Assembly: GCA_018241965.1 (NCBI GenBank)
Contig: JAFECS010000003.1
Location: 61,950-125,949, forward strand
From: Pseudomonadota bacterium
Lineage (GTDB): Bacteria; Pseudomonadota; Gammaproteobacteria; Berkiellales; Berkiellaceae
Reading direction: 5' to 3'
Length of the DNA: 64,000 bases
Shown: piece by piece, positions 1 through 9,488 of the stretch
Layout of the letters: the number at the start of each line of letters is the position of its first letter
Numbering within the stretch: position 1 is the stretch's first letter
Position numbers and translations under genes: made by a program
Notes under the pieces: model-generated
Seen by the model: only the letters and a program-made list of their open reading frames with translations
The model's database searches: none
What the model was told of the DNA's origin: nothing

Positions 1-50
1 AGCCAACCAAACGCGCTTGCTTAAGATAGGGATTTCATTCTCATCCGCTT

Positions 51-79
51 ACCCCCTTTGAACGACTTTTGAAGGGGGT
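51..79 (-). terminator. Possible hairpin after the serine hydrolase gene
   Basis: Eight-base arms 51-58 and 72-79 are perfectly complementary around a 13-base loop, just after the stop of the minus-strand gene. No T-tract follows on the minus strand, so an intrinsic terminator is only a possibility. Confidence 0.3.
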
Positions 80-82
80 GAC

Positions 83-1228
83 TCAAGCATTCAGATAAGC
101 ATCAAAAAACTTTATTGCTATTTTCGAAGCATGCTTTTTATCAGCATTAGTCAAAATAATTATGCCCACATCATCTGGCATAAACCCCATAAAATTTCTA
201 AACCCTTTTAAATGCCCTTGATGATAGATCACTTTTTGATTGGCATAGTTCATCGAATGCCAGCCTAGCCCATAGTAAGTGTCTTTCACCCGCCCTTTGC
301 GGGCTTCAGAAATCATCACTGCTTTATTGTTTTTAACAAAAGGTTTGGTTAGCTCTGCCAGGGTGCTTTTGGAAACCACCGTGGAAGGTTTACCAAGGTA
401 GAGTTGTAAAAAAGGCACCATATCTTGTACTGAGGCATTTACTCCACCTGCGGCTAGAAAAGAATAATAGGCATGAGAATATTGTGGGGCAGGAATATAT
501 TTTCCTCTGCCATTAGGCACATGAGGGTAAGCTTTGTCATTAGATAACAATAAAGCTTGATAACCCACGCAAGCGTTTTTCATCCCCAGTGGAATAAAGA
601 GATTATCTTTCATGGTTTGAGGAAAAGATTTACCTGAAGCACTACAAATAACATCTTCTACGACGCCATACATGGCGTTGTGGTAAGCAAATTGTTTACC
701 TGGTGCGGCAACTTGTCGTGCTTTTTGTAATTTGGCAATGATATTTTCTCTAGGTACCTTGTTTTCAATTAAATCATTAAAGCCTCCAACAGGTACACCT
801 GAGCTATGGCTCACCAAATGACAGATCCTAACGGGAGGGCGATTTTTGCGTTCTTGGAAGTTAGGCAGATATTCACTTACTGGATCATCAAAAGAAACTT
901 TGTTTTGCTCTTTTAAAACACCAAGCAAAGTGGCACAAACTGGTTTAGAAAGAGAAGCAATTTGAAATAAGGTTGTGGGGGTGACTTTATCTTTGCCTCC
1001 CATTTTTTTAACGCCAAAACCTTTAAGATAATAAACCTTATCTTTAGAGACCACGGCCACGGCAACGCCGGGGATCCCATTTGCTTTCATGATGTCTTGA
1101 ATACTTTTTTCGAATTTGGGTAATGCTTTTTGAATAGCTTCATCTCGGGTAGCATTACTTTTAGCTTGCACAGTGGTGTAAAACAGAACAAGGCATATAA
1201 TTTTTATTATGTTGGTTACTTTAACCAC
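83..1228 (-). CDS. Class C beta-lactamase-like serine hydrolase (PF00144 family), secreted
   Basis: Exported penicillin-binding-fold serine hydrolase of the AmpC / EstB / DD-peptidase family. Residues 1-22 form a signal peptide. The catalytic SxxK motif is S92-L-S-K95, the Tyr motif is Y182-H-N184, and the third motif is H336-Q-G in place of KTG, the variant common in esterase-like and non-lactamase members. Length (381 aa) is normal. The start is GTG with AAGGA about 8 bases upstream. Substrate cannot be read: peptidoglycan peptide, ester or beta-lactam are all possible. It stands alone downstream of mscL on the same strand, with about 100 bases between them. Confidence 0.85.
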   Translation of the reverse strand: MVKVTNIIKIICLVLFYTTVQAKSNATRDEAIQKALPKFEKSIQDIMKANGIPGVAVAVVSKDKVYYLKGFGVKKMGGKDKVTPTTLFQIASLSKPVCATLLGVLKEQNKVSFDDPVSEYLPNFQERKNRPPVRICHLVSHSSGVPVGGFNDLIENKVPRENIIAKLQKARQVAAPGKQFAYHNAMYGVVEDVICSASGKSFPQTMKDNLFIPLGMKNACVGYQALLLSNDKAYPHVPNGRGKYIPAPQYSHAYYSFLAAGGVNASVQDMVPFLQLYLGKPSTVVSKSTLAELTKPFVKNNKAVMISEARKGRVKDTYYGLGWHSMNYANQKVIYHQGHLKGFRNFMGFMPDDVGIIILTNADKKHASKIAIKFFDAYLNA

Positions 1229-1330
1229 TTTGATTCCTTAATATTCAAAAGCATCCGATCCCTCTGATTTTACACATAATAATGCAAGATAACTTGGTTT
1301 ACAATCTAACAGATCTTTTCCAAATTAATC

Positions 1331-1714
1331 TTAGTTGTCTTTATCCTGCTTCTTCAGTAAATCCCGGATTTCAGTGAGCAGTTGCACTTCTGCTGAGGGT
1401 GGCGCAACGACTTGCTCCTTCTTTTTTTGAAACGACATTATTAATTTAACTGCCAAAAATATAGCAAAGGCGATAATGGTAAAATCAATAATGGATTGCA
1501 AAAAAGCGCCCCACTTCACAACGGCTTGTCCTAAGGTAAAAGTTTTACCAGATACATCAATGCCACCTAGCAAGACACCAATTAAGGGCATGATGATCCC
1601 TTCAACCAATGAAGAGATTATTTTACCGAAGGCTGCGCCAATGACGACGGCAACGGCTAAATCAATTACATTTCCTTTCATTGCAAAGGCTTTAAACTCG
1701 CTTAAAAAACTCAT
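1331..1714 (-). CDS. mscL: Large-conductance mechanosensitive channel MscL
   Basis: Homopentameric inner-membrane channel that opens under membrane tension to release solutes on hypo-osmotic shock. The N-terminus ([20 protein letters not shown]) and the TM1 glycine pattern [10 protein letters not shown] are diagnostic. A second TM segment lies near residues 65-90, followed by a charged C-terminal helix ending in KKQDKDN. I start at the ATG at 1714 (MSFLSEFK), which has AAGGAG 8 bases upstream; the frame stays open 12 codons further, but without an RBS. The protein is 127 aa, close to the usual 130-140. Confidence 0.95.
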   Translation of the reverse strand: MSFLSEFKAFAMKGNVIDLAVAVVIGAAFGKIISSLVEGIIMPLIGVLLGGIDVSGKTFTLGQAVVKWGAFLQSIIDFTIIAFAIFLAVKLIMSFQKKKEQVVAPPSAEVQLLTEIRDLLKKQDKDN

Positions 1715-1804
1715 GGCACACTCCTTAATTTTTATATGCTTGTAGGACAATAAAAAAGAAAGGCAAGTTCCTTTGAAAAAAGTTAAGCGTAGTTACACGA
1801 CTTT

Positions 1805-2428
1805 TTAATCGTTGGGGATAAGAAGACTAATGGCAATACCAATCATCATGAAGCCCATAAGGGTATCTAATATTTGCCAAGCACGCGGGTTTCTAAACAG
1901 AGGGCTTAATTTGCTAGCGCCATAGGTGAGACTAAAAAACCAACAAAAAGAAGCAGATACCGCGCCAATCATAAAGGGGATATGTTCAGGATCTGGTCTT
2001 TCGCCTCCCACAGTACCTAATAACAAAAAGGTATCAATGTAGGTATGCGGATTCAAAAATGTAAAACCTAAAAGTGCAATAAAAGTGGCAAGTTTTGATC
2101 CTTTAGTTTTACTTTCAAGATCAGCCACCATCACATGGGGGTGAAATACTTGATAAAAAGAACGTAACCCATAACAGAATAAAAACAAGGCGCCACCCCA
2201 GCGCATATAATCTGCAATTTTAGGCAATTCATCAAATAACTCAGCAATTCCTGTTACGCCAAGCACAATTAAAAAAGCATCACTAATGGAACAGGTTATA
2301 GCACACAGGAACAAATGTTCCTTTTTTAACCCTTGTTTAAGTAAAAAGGCATTTTGTGCACCAATGGCCATAATAAGGCCTGCGCCTACAAAAAAACCTT
2401 CTATAACTGGGGTGATTAATTCATGCAT
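1805..2428 (-). CDS. argO: LysE/ArgO family amino-acid exporter
   Basis: Inner-membrane exporter of basic amino acids. The stretch AGLIMAIGAQNAFLLKQGL near the N-terminus is the family signature. About six hydrophobic segments are spread over 207 aa, matching ArgO/LysE (about 200-211 aa). The frame opens 30 codons earlier, but that extension runs into the divergent qor gene and has no signal; MHELITP at 2428 fits the family. The RBS is weak. LysE and ArgO cannot be told apart here; no lysG/argP-type regulator is adjacent. Confidence 0.88.
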   Translation of the reverse strand: MHELITPVIEGFFVGAGLIMAIGAQNAFLLKQGLKKEHLFLCAITCSISDAFLIVLGVTGIAELFDELPKIADYMRWGGALFLFCYGLRSFYQVFHPHVMVADLESKTKGSKLATFIALLGFTFLNPHTYIDTFLLLGTVGGERPDPEHIPFMIGAVSASFCWFFSLTYGASKLSPLFRNPRAWQILDTLMGFMMIGIAISLLIPND

Positions 2429-2498
2429 GGAATAAGTTGATACTTTGATATAAATAACGTTAAAACTTAGCATAGTATATTGAATAAGGAAAGGTCTC

Positions 2499-3470
2499 AT
2501 GAAAGCAATACGCATCACACATACAGGAGATGCCAGTGTATTATCCTACCAAGAGGTGCCTATTCCTGTGCCTGGCAAAGGTGAGGCTTTAGTTAAATTA
2601 AAAGCAGCTGGGTTAAATTTTATTGATATTTATATCAGAACGGGTCGCTATGCGCGCCCACTGCCATTTATCCCGGGCCTAGAAGGTGCTGGTATTGTTG
2701 AAAGTATTGGAGAAGAGGTTACTGAAGTTAAAGTAGGCGATAGAGTTGCCTATACGGGTACCATGGGCTCTTATGCTGAATTTAATGTTGTTAAAGCAAG
2801 TGATCTTATTTTACTGCCAAAAGAATTGAGCTTTGAACAAGGCGCAGCTTTTCCCTTACAAGGGATGACAGCGCATTATTTGATACACGAATATTATCCC
2901 ATCAAAAAAGGGACAAAAGTATTAGTACATGCTGCTGCCGGCGGGGTGGGCCTTCTATTGGTGCAATGGCTTAACCATCTTGGCGCAACGGTGATTGGTA
3001 CGGTATCAACGCCCGAAAAAGCAAACATTGCTAAAGCAGCTGGTGCTCACTATGTTATTAATTACAACGAAGAAGATTTTGTAGCAAAAGCACAAGAATA
3101 TACTCAAGGGATAGGCCCAGACTATATTATTGATGGAGTTGGTAAAAGCACATTTACTAAAAATCTTGATGCTATACGGATGCAAGGACATATTTGCTTA
3201 TTTGGATCCGCAAGTGGTCCGGCAGATCCCTTGTTACCTAATTCTTTACAAGCGAAATGCTTAACCATCAGTGGTGGTTCTTTATTTTATTTTATGAGTA
3301 CACGCACGCAATTAGTTCAAAGAGCAAATGCGGTCATCAACGGCATTCGGGAAGGGTGGTTGAAATTACGAATCGATCATGTTTTTGCCTTAAATGAGGC
3401 AGCCGATGCCCAGCGTATGTTAGAGGGTAGGAAAACGGTGGGTAAGGTAATTTTAAAAATAGGAGAGTGA
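2499..3470 (+). CDS. qor: NADPH:quinone oxidoreductase (zinc-independent MDR)
   Basis: Cytosolic medium-chain dehydrogenase/reductase that reduces quinones with NADPH. N-terminal GroES-like domain (residues about 1-125), then a Rossmann domain with A-A-A-G-G-V-G near residue 148. There are no Cys ligands for a structural zinc, as in QOR/zeta-crystallin. The 323-aa length matches E. coli QorA (327). AAGGAAAGG lies just upstream of the ATG. It is divergent from argO and ends 7 bases from the convergent aapP stop. Confidence 0.9.
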   Translation: MKAIRITHTGDASVLSYQEVPIPVPGKGEALVKLKAAGLNFIDIYIRTGRYARPLPFIPGLEGAGIVESIGEEVTEVKVGDRVAYTGTMGSYAEFNVVKASDLILLPKELSFEQGAAFPLQGMTAHYLIHEYYPIKKGTKVLVHAAAGGVGLLLVQWLNHLGATVIGTVSTPEKANIAKAAGAHYVINYNEEDFVAKAQEYTQGIGPDYIIDGVGKSTFTKNLDAIRMQGHICLFGSASGPADPLLPNSLQAKCLTISGGSLFYFMSTRTQLVQRANAVINGIREGWLKLRIDHVFALNEAADAQRMLEGRKTVGKVILKIGE

Positions 3471-3477
3471 CATACCC

Positions 3478-4227
3478 TTAGTTTTTAGGAACATGATGCA
3501 AAATCTGGCTTAAGAACTGTTTAGTGCGCTCTTCTTTTGGGTTATCAAAGAAATTATTGGGGGTATTACTCTCGATAATTTCACCCTTATCCATAAATAC
3601 TACTTGATCGGCGATTCTTCTGGCAAATGCCATTTCATGTGTCACGCAAATCATGGTCATGCCTTGCTCAGCCAACGATATCATGACTTCTAATACTTCT
3701 TTGATCATTTCTGGATCTAAGGCGCTGGTCGGCTCATCAAACAACATCACACAGGGTTGCATGCATAAACTTCGGGCAATAGCGGCCCGTTGTTGTTGGC
3801 CGCCTGAAAGCATTGCAGGATATTTTTTGGCTTGATCAGCAATTTTAACGGCATTTAAATAATGCATTGCCAGCTCTTTTGCTTTTGTTTTGGGAATTTT
3901 CTTTACCCACATGGGTGCTAAAATCAGATTTTCTAAAATGGTGAGATGATTAAATAAGTTAAACTGTTGGAAAACCATACCTACAGATTGGCGAATTGTG
4001 CTAAGAGTTTTAAGGTTATCACTTAAGGTTGTGCCTTTTACCTTAATGAGGCCTTCTTGATGCGATTCTAAACCGTTGATACAACGAATAAGCGTTGATT
4101 TTCCAGAGCCAGAAGGTCCACAAATCACAATTCGTTGGCCCTGGTTTACACACAAATTAATATCTTTTAGTGCTTGAAACGGTCCATACCATTTTGAAAG
4201 ATGATCTATTTCTACTATCTTTATCAT
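3478..4227 (-). CDS. aapP: Polar amino-acid ABC importer, ATPase (AapP/GlnQ type)
   Basis: Cytosolic ATP-hydrolysing subunit of the amino-acid importer encoded just upstream. Walker A is GPSGSGKST (37-45), signature LSGGQQQR (140-147), Walker B MLFDEPT (161-167), and the H-loop lies in VTHEMAFA. Its ATG overlaps the aapM stop by four bases (ATGA), indicating translational coupling. It is the last gene of the aapJQMP operon. Confidence 0.93.
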   Translation of the reverse strand: MIKIVEIDHLSKWYGPFQALKDINLCVNQGQRIVICGPSGSGKSTLIRCINGLESHQEGLIKVKGTTLSDNLKTLSTIRQSVGMVFQQFNLFNHLTILENLILAPMWVKKIPKTKAKELAMHYLNAVKIADQAKKYPAMLSGGQQQRAAIARSLCMQPCVMLFDEPTSALDPEMIKEVLEVMISLAEQGMTMICVTHEMAFARRIADQVVFMDKGEIIESNTPNNFFDNPKEERTKQFLSQILHHVPKN

Positions 4228-5252
4228 TCAATCCTCAATTTTTTCTCTAGGTGGCTGCTATAAAGAGAGATGCCAAAACAGAAAATCCAATATACGATAG
4301 CGCAAAATAGATAAGCTTCAAGCGCAGTTCCTAACCATTGGGGTGAGGTGGTTGCTAATTGTACAATCCCTAAAAAATCATAGATCCCAATAATGAGCAC
4401 TAAGGTGGTATCTTTAAAAAGGCCAATAAAGTTATTCACTAAGCCAGGTATAACAGCGCGAAAGGTTTGCGGGAGAATAATTAAGCTAATTTTTTGCCAA
4501 TAGGAAAACCCTAATGCACCAGCTGCTTCATATTGCCCTTTGGGAATGCTATTAAGCCCCCCGCGCAAGACTTCGGCTAGGTAAGCTGCTTGAAAGCACA
4601 TCATACCTACAAAGGCTCTTAATAGTTTATCAACCACAATTTCTTGAGGTAACAATAAGGGGAGCATCACTGACGCCATAAAAAGAATAGAAATTAAAGG
4701 GACCCCACGGATGACTTCTATAAATAAAATACAACAACTTTTAATGACAATAAAAGATGAATTTCTGCCCAGCGCTAATAAAATGGCGAGTGGTAAGGCG
4801 CCAATGATGCATCCAATGGTTAAAAAGAGCGTTAAGAAGAGTCCACCCCATAAACTGGTAGAAACAGGTTTTAAGAAAATGCCACCTTTTAGAACCAGTA
4901 ATATAGCAAGAGCAAGAATCAAACTGGATACAAAGCGATAAACTGCTCTTTTATTGAAATTAAAATTGATGATCCCCGCCACCAATAAAACAAAGGCAAA
5001 ATTGATGCGCCAATATTCAGTTTCTGGGTAAAAACCATATATAAATTGATGCCATCTTGCGCTAATCATGGCAAAGCATGCCCCATTTGGATTGCAATCT
5101 AGTGTTGAACTCCCTTGCCAAGTCGCATTAATGATGGCCCAGTCAATAAAATGGCGCAAAGCAATCCATAGGATAAGAGCAATTGACAAAGTGAGGATAA
5201 AATTGGTAATGGAGCCAAAAAAATGCTGACGTAAGTACGCGAATAATTTCAT
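4224..5252 (-). CDS. aapM: Polar amino-acid ABC importer, permease AapM
   Basis: Second membrane permease of the importer. It has several TM segments and an EAA-type loop ([20 protein letters not shown]) in the C-terminal half, the HisM/GlnP-family contact to the ATPase. I start at the ATG at 5252 (MKLFAYL): it overlaps the aapQ stop by ATGA and has GGGG 6 bases upstream. The ATG at 5264 has no RBS. This gives 342 aa, in the size range of long AapM proteins. Confidence 0.9.
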   Translation of the reverse strand: MKLFAYLRQHFFGSITNFILTLSIALILWIALRHFIDWAIINATWQGSSTLDCNPNGACFAMISARWHQFIYGFYPETEYWRINFAFVLLVAGIINFNFNKRAVYRFVSSLILALAILLVLKGGIFLKPVSTSLWGGLFLTLFLTIGCIIGALPLAILLALGRNSSFIVIKSCCILFIEVIRGVPLISILFMASVMLPLLLPQEIVVDKLLRAFVGMMCFQAAYLAEVLRGGLNSIPKGQYEAAGALGFSYWQKISLIILPQTFRAVIPGLVNNFIGLFKDTTLVLIIGIYDFLGIVQLATTSPQWLGTALEAYLFCAIVYWIFCFGISLYSSHLEKKLRIE

Positions 5253-6406
5253 TTTTTGCCCCATAATGTTGCGCGCTCGTAAGTGAGCATCATTAAAGAG
5301 ATCAGCACGCTGATAAATAAATAAACCGCCATTGTCATTGCGATTATCTCAATGGCCTGTCCGGTTTGATTGAGTGCGGTGCCTGCAAAAATGGAGACAA
5401 GATCGGGGTAAGCAATAGCGGTGGCAAGTGAAGAATTTTTTATTAAATTTAAATATTGATTTGTCAAAGGCGGCAATATGACTTTTAAACTTTGAGGAAT
5501 AATAATTAAACGTAAAGTTTGCCATTTACTAAACCCTAAAGCGGTGGCTGCTTCCCATTGTCCTTTGGGAACTGATAACAGCCCCATACGCACAACTTCA
5601 CTGATGTAAGCGGCGGTAAAAAAAGTGAGGGCCAATAACAGAGCAAGAAATTCAGGTAATAAATTGATGCCGCCTTCAAAATTAAAACGGCCTAACGTTG
5701 GCATTTCCCATTGCAAGCTACGGATAAACAAGCCAATAAAAACAGCAGCGGCAAAGTAAAACCCAATGCTCATAAAATAATAAAAAGTCACATTTTTGCC
5801 AAGTTGAAAACAAGTTTTTCTATTCAAATATAAACTAAAAAAACCAGCGCAAAGAAAAGCGAAAAAAATAACCAACAGCCCTAATGAGTCAAAAGTTGTA
5901 ATCGGTTGTGGTATGTAAATGCCGCGATTGGTAATATAGATGGCATTAAATAAGTCAAGATGATGCAAAGGCAAAGGTGCTGCACGTAAAACAACAAAAT
6001 ACCATATAAATAATTGTAGTAATAACGGAATATTTCTCAGCGTTTGTACATACACTATTGCTAGTGTGCGCAGCAATCGATGCGAAGACACTCTAGCCAC
6101 GCCAATGAGAACACCTACAATAGTCGCCAACATAATACCTATACCTGAGACCAAGAGAGTGTTGAGCAACCCAACTAGAAATACTCTGAAATAACTACTT
6201 TGTTCATCATAGAAAATTAAATGCTGAATAATATTAAATCCAGCAGATTCGCTTAAAAACCCAAAGCCTGTACCAACGTCACGAACAGCTAAGTTTTGTT
6301 GTAAAATTCCCCAAATGGTTTTAATACAGAAGAACAAAAGCACTATAAAAAGGCTTTGAAAAAAAAGTGAACGAAATCTTGGGTGATACCAAATCTTAGC
6401 AAACAT
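5249..6406 (-). CDS. aapQ: Polar amino-acid ABC importer, permease AapQ
   Basis: First permease of the importer (385 aa). Multiple TM helices; the EAA loop reads EAATALGFSKWQTLRLIIIPQ-like near residues 285-305. Long AapQ-type permeases carry an extra N-terminal region, and one is present here (VRDVGTGFGFLSESAGFNI is typical). AAGGAAA precedes the ATG. Ten bases separate it from aapJ. Confidence 0.92.
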   Translation of the reverse strand: MFAKIWYHPRFRSLFFQSLFIVLLFFCIKTIWGILQQNLAVRDVGTGFGFLSESAGFNIIQHLIFYDEQSSYFRVFLVGLLNTLLVSGIGIMLATIVGVLIGVARVSSHRLLRTLAIVYVQTLRNIPLLLQLFIWYFVVLRAAPLPLHHLDLFNAIYITNRGIYIPQPITTFDSLGLLVIFFAFLCAGFFSLYLNRKTCFQLGKNVTFYYFMSIGFYFAAAVFIGLFIRSLQWEMPTLGRFNFEGGINLLPEFLALLLALTFFTAAYISEVVRMGLLSVPKGQWEAATALGFSKWQTLRLIIIPQSLKVILPPLTNQYLNLIKNSSLATAIAYPDLVSIFAGTALNQTGQAIEIIAMTMAVYLFISVLISLMMLTYERATLWGKK

Positions 6407-6415
6407 AAGGTTTCC

Positions 6416-7450
6416 TTACCTTAGGGGTGGAGCATAGAGAATGCCACCTTGAGACCATAAAGCATTTAATCCGCGCTCAATTTTAAGCGGGCTTTTTTGC
6501 CCCAAATTGCGCTCAAAAATTTCACCGTAATTGCCAACTTGTAAAATAGCTTGGTATGCCCAGTCATTAGGTAAATTTAATTTTTCACCAAGATTATCTT
6601 TTTTGCCTAATAAACGTTGGATGTTGGAATCGCTAGCATTTAATGAAAGTTTAATATTATTTTGCGTGATGCCTAGCTCTTCGGCATTAACTAAAGCAAA
6701 TAATACCCAACGTATGATGTTGGCCCATGGCTCGTCGCCTTGTCTGACGACTGGGCTTAAGGGCTCTTTGGAAATTCTTTCAGGCAAAATAAAATGATCA
6801 TGAGGGTTTTTTAATTTTAATTTTTGTGCTGCTAGCGCTGACATATCGGTAGAATACACATCACAGCGCCCAGCTTCATAGGCGCTAAGTGTTTCATCGC
6901 TTTTTTCAAAAGTAATAATTTGATATTTTAACTGATGTGCTTTAAAAAAATCGGCTATATTAAGCTCTGTGGTTGTGCCCGTATTAGTGCAAATAATGGC
7001 ACCATTAAGTTCATTTGCACTTTTAATGCCCGCTGATTTATGAATCATTAAGCCTTGGGCATCGTAATAAATGGTCCCAATAAAATTTAAGCCTAAAGTG
7101 GTATCACGTAATAAAGTCCAAGAAGTATTGCGTGAAAGTAAATCGATATCGCCAGATTGCAAGGCTGTAAACCGATCTTTGGCTGATAAAGGAACATAAG
7201 AAACTTTATTGGCATCACCGAAGATGGCGCTAGCAACAGCTTTGCAAAAATCGACATCTAGGCCCTGCCATTGACCTTTATCATCTACCGTAGAAAAACC
7301 AGTAAGTCCTTGACTGACTCCGCAAATAAGATATCCGCGATGACGCACAGTGGATAAGGTTTCTCCGGGACTATTCTTGATGGCAGCCAGTAAGCTTGAG
7401 CTAAAGAGAGTGAGCAAAAGGGCTATTAAAGGAAGAGATCTCATTTTCAA
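6416..7450 (-). CDS. aapJ: Polar amino-acid ABC importer, periplasmic binding protein AapJ
   Basis: Periplasmic solute-binding protein (SBP_bac_3 family) that hands L-amino acids to AapQMP. Signal peptide of about 23 residues (RSLPLIALLLTLFSSSLLAA), then the family opening RHRGYLICGVSQGLTGFS and W-Q-G-L-D-V-D-F-C-K-A. Length is 344 aa. Two starts compete: TTG at 7450 with AAAGGA 7-8 bases upstream, or ATG at 7444; both give a working signal peptide. Only 28 bases separate it from the gene upstream, so it may be co-transcribed with that gene. Broad amino-acid uptake fits a host-dependent life style. Confidence 0.93.
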   Translation of the reverse strand: MKMRSLPLIALLLTLFSSSLLAAIKNSPGETLSTVRHRGYLICGVSQGLTGFSTVDDKGQWQGLDVDFCKAVASAIFGDANKVSYVPLSAKDRFTALQSGDIDLLSRNTSWTLLRDTTLGLNFIGTIYYDAQGLMIHKSAGIKSANELNGAIICTNTGTTTELNIADFFKAHQLKYQIITFEKSDETLSAYEAGRCDVYSTDMSALAAQKLKLKNPHDHFILPERISKEPLSPVVRQGDEPWANIIRWVLFALVNAEELGITQNNIKLSLNASDSNIQRLLGKKDNLGEKLNLPNDWAYQAILQVGNYGEIFERNLGQKSPLKIERGLNALWSQGGILYAPPLR

Positions 7451-7478
7451 ATTAACATCCTTTGTTGATTTGAATAAA

Positions 7479-8102
7479 CTAATGAACTACGCGACTCGCG
7501 GATTTTCGTTTTGTGAGCACCATATCTGCTGCTGCACTTGGTGCAATACTATCCTGATTTAATGTTGATTTAAAATGCAAACGTTTAGGTGTTTTGAAGC
7601 TAAGTTTTTCTTCTTGGCTTTTAAATGTCTTGAAATGTGTTTCAAGCACCGTAAGCCTTCTTTTAAGAGAAGTATTCTCCCTCTCAAGCACAACAATTTT
7701 TTCTTCATTCACTTCAATTTTATTATCTAAAGAATCTCGGTCGATGGCATCTTTATAGGTTTTATAAGCGGTGATTGCCGCAATGCCAATCACAATAGGC
7801 GTAAATATTATCGGTTCAAAAATAACGCTAGGTAAAATAATATGAAACAAAGGAATGGTAGATAACACGGTTAAACTTGAAAAAATTACCGGGGTTAGTT
7901 TTATTGTTGACACAAAAGAACTTAAGGCACTGGCAGAACTTCCTATCCATCCAAACCAAGGGTCCCATCTTTTTAAGCTTTGGCGCATGTTAGAAACGAA
8001 TAATTTAAAAAAATCAGTAACAAAGTAAAGTACCTGCTTGCAGGGTTCTGATAGTTTACTTATCAAGCTGGTTTGTTTTGACTCTCGTTTATATTTTGGC
8101 AT
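7479..8102 (-). CDS. Unknown membrane protein with C-terminal coiled coil
   Basis: No family recognised. Two hydrophobic segments (about residues 60-95 and 96-115) are followed by a heptad-like stretch (about 125-165, with DNKIEVNEEKIVVLERENTS) and a basic Ser/Lys-rich tail. There is no signal peptide and no clear RBS at the ATG. The architecture, a membrane anchor plus cytosolic coiled coil, is seen among secreted effectors of intracellular bacteria, but that is only a resemblance. Confidence 0.6.
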   Translation of the reverse strand: MPKYKRESKQTSLISKLSEPCKQVLYFVTDFFKLFVSNMRQSLKRWDPWFGWIGSSASALSSFVSTIKLTPVIFSSLTVLSTIPLFHIILPSVIFEPIIFTPIVIGIAAITAYKTYKDAIDRDSLDNKIEVNEEKIVVLERENTSLKRRLTVLETHFKTFKSQEEKLSFKTPKRLHFKSTLNQDSIAPSAAADMVLTKRKSASRVVH

Positions 8103-8347
8103 TTATAGAATGTTATAGATTAACTTGAGAGTATTTTAACAAACTTATTGTAGATATCAACTAAAACTCCTTCATATATTAAGTAATGCTTGTAATTGCA
8201 ACAGATAACTCAATTCATCTTAAGTTAGTGTCCAAGGGTCTTACTGTACCTTGACGATCTATAAAACCCTATGCTAGAAGAAGTATATGATGCATAAAAA
8301 TTACCAAACACCCCTTAAGCGTATTTTTGCTGTTGTGAATACAGTAA
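8103..8347. other. Intergenic stretch, no clear content
   Basis: AT-rich spacer between a minus-strand gene and the leader of the plus-strand binding-protein gene. It must hold the two divergent promoters, but I cannot pick out convincing -35/-10 pairs. No repeat or RNA gene is visible. Confidence 0.5.
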
Positions 8348-8515
8348 ATGCCTTTTTTAGCTTCTTTTACTTTTATTTTAGTAATTGGAGCTGGGTGCTT
8401 ATGCGTATTAAAAACTAGTAACCACCACCCCGGCTCCAAAGGCTGGGGTGATTCTCCTTCAGAGATCTTTCCCAGACCAAGGGGCAACATTGAAGGAGAA
8501 TGTCATGAAACTTAA
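8348..8515 (+). CDS. Possible 55-aa leader peptide overlapping the next gene start
   Basis: An ATG-started frame of 55 codons encodes a hydrophobic segment ending in a lipobox-like VIGAGC, then a Gly/Pro-rich tail. It runs through the two hairpins below and stops (TAA 8513-8515) ten bases after the downstream ATG at 8505. No RBS precedes its ATG, so it may be chance. If translated, ribosomes on it would melt the RBS-masking stem and couple translation of the binding-protein gene. Confidence 0.3.
   Translation: MPFLASFTFILVIGAGCLCVLKTSNHHPGSKGWGDSPSEIFPRPRGNIEGECHET
8426..8450 (+). promoter_or_regulatory. Leader hairpin 1 of the binding-protein gene
   Basis: Two 10-base arms (8426-8435 and 8441-8450) pair around a CCAAA loop, with two G-T pairs. 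No T-run follows, so it does not look like a terminator. It abuts the second, RBS-masking stem directly, which suggests a stacked, structured 5' leader. Confidence 0.55.
8451..8501 (+). promoter_or_regulatory. RBS-sequestering stem
   Basis: ATTCTCCTTCA at 8451-8461 is the exact 11-base complement of TGAAGGAGAAT at 8491-8501. The second arm contains the Shine-Dalgarno of the ATG at 8505. The structure would hide the RBS unless opened by a ligand, a protein or upstream translation. The 29-base loop contains CCC and GGGG runs that could pair further. I cannot match it to a named riboswitch class. Confidence 0.6.
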
Positions 8516-9473
8516 ACTACTTGCTTTGCTGGGACTTAGCCTCGCTAGTCTTTTGTTATGGTTAAACGAATCACCCAATCAAAGGCCAGCTAATCAAAAA
8601 GTAGTGGCCATTACCCAAATTGTTGATCACAGCTCCCTGAATGCGGCCCGCCAAGGCTTGCAAGATGCCTTAACAGAGGCAGGATACCTCGAGAACAAAA
8701 ATCTTAAAATCATCACTCAAAACCCACAGGGCAATCTTAGTGTGGCGGCGCAAGTTGCTAAATCGCTCAATCAACAACAGGTGGATGCTGTTGTTGCCAT
8801 TTCAACAACTTCAGCACAAACTGTATTAGCCGCAAATCATAGTCACCATCCCATTGTATTCTCGAGTGTGACTTCCCCGATAGAGGCACAATTAGTGAAT
8901 AATCTTGCACATCCTGGCGGCGATATTACTGGGACTATGGATTTGGCGCCCCAAGATGAATTAATGGCACTTGTTCATGAAATTCTACCTCATGCAAAAG
9001 CTATTGGTGTAATTTACAATCCCGGTGAAGCAAACTCTGTTAAGGGTTTACAAATGATAGAGCTATCCTCTTCCTTAAAGGTGATTAAAGCTCCTATTCT
9101 CAGCTCTGCTGATATCACCCAAGCAACCAACAGCATTATTCAACAAGTAGATGCAATTATTTTGCCTACAGATAATACGGTATGGTCTGCTTTAGATAAG
9201 CTAATTTTAATTGCTCATCAACATAATGTACCCGTATTAACCAGCGATCCGGATTCTGTGAAAAAAGGTGTTTTATTGGCATTGGGTTATTCGCAATATG
9301 ATGTGGGTTATGATGCGGGGAAAAAATTGGTACGCATTTTAAATGGGGAAAAGCCGGGGGATATACCTATTTCAGTACCTGAAAGAACATCATTGTATGT
9401 GAATGCGACTTCAGCTACAGATCTTAAGATTAAGATCCCCGAACATATTTTATTGCGAGCGCAGATGATATAA
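8505..9473 (+). CDS. ABC transporter substrate-binding protein (PF04392, TrpX/YtgA-like)
   Basis: Periplasmic binding protein of the ABC_sub_bind family, members of which bind tryptophan, tyrosine or related ligands. The N-terminus (MKLKLLALLGLSLASLLLWL) is a signal peptide or anchor; there is no lipobox Cys. Conserved features are VVAITQIVDHSSLNAARQG, F-S-S-V-T-S-P-I-E-A, and the C-terminal A-L-G-Y-S-Q-Y-D-V-G-Y-D-A-G. Length is 322 aa from the ATG at 8505, chosen for the strong GAAGGAGA RBS. The usual partner permease and ATPase genes are absent on both sides, so it must work with a system elsewhere or act as a sensor. Confidence 0.85.
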   Translation: MKLKLLALLGLSLASLLLWLNESPNQRPANQKVVAITQIVDHSSLNAARQGLQDALTEAGYLENKNLKIITQNPQGNLSVAAQVAKSLNQQQVDAVVAISTTSAQTVLAANHSHHPIVFSSVTSPIEAQLVNNLAHPGGDITGTMDLAPQDELMALVHEILPHAKAIGVIYNPGEANSVKGLQMIELSSSLKVIKAPILSSADITQATNSIIQQVDAIILPTDNTVWSALDKLILIAHQHNVPVLTSDPDSVKKGVLLALGYSQYDVGYDAGKKLVRILNGEKPGDIPISVPERTSLYVNATSATDLKIKIPEHILLRAQMI

Positions 9474-9488
9474 CACGCTAAAATATTA

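Noticed and set aside
8269..8490. 73-codon open frame on the minus strand over the leader of the binding-protein gene
   Set aside because: No RBS, no recognisable product, and it lies antisense to a structured leader.
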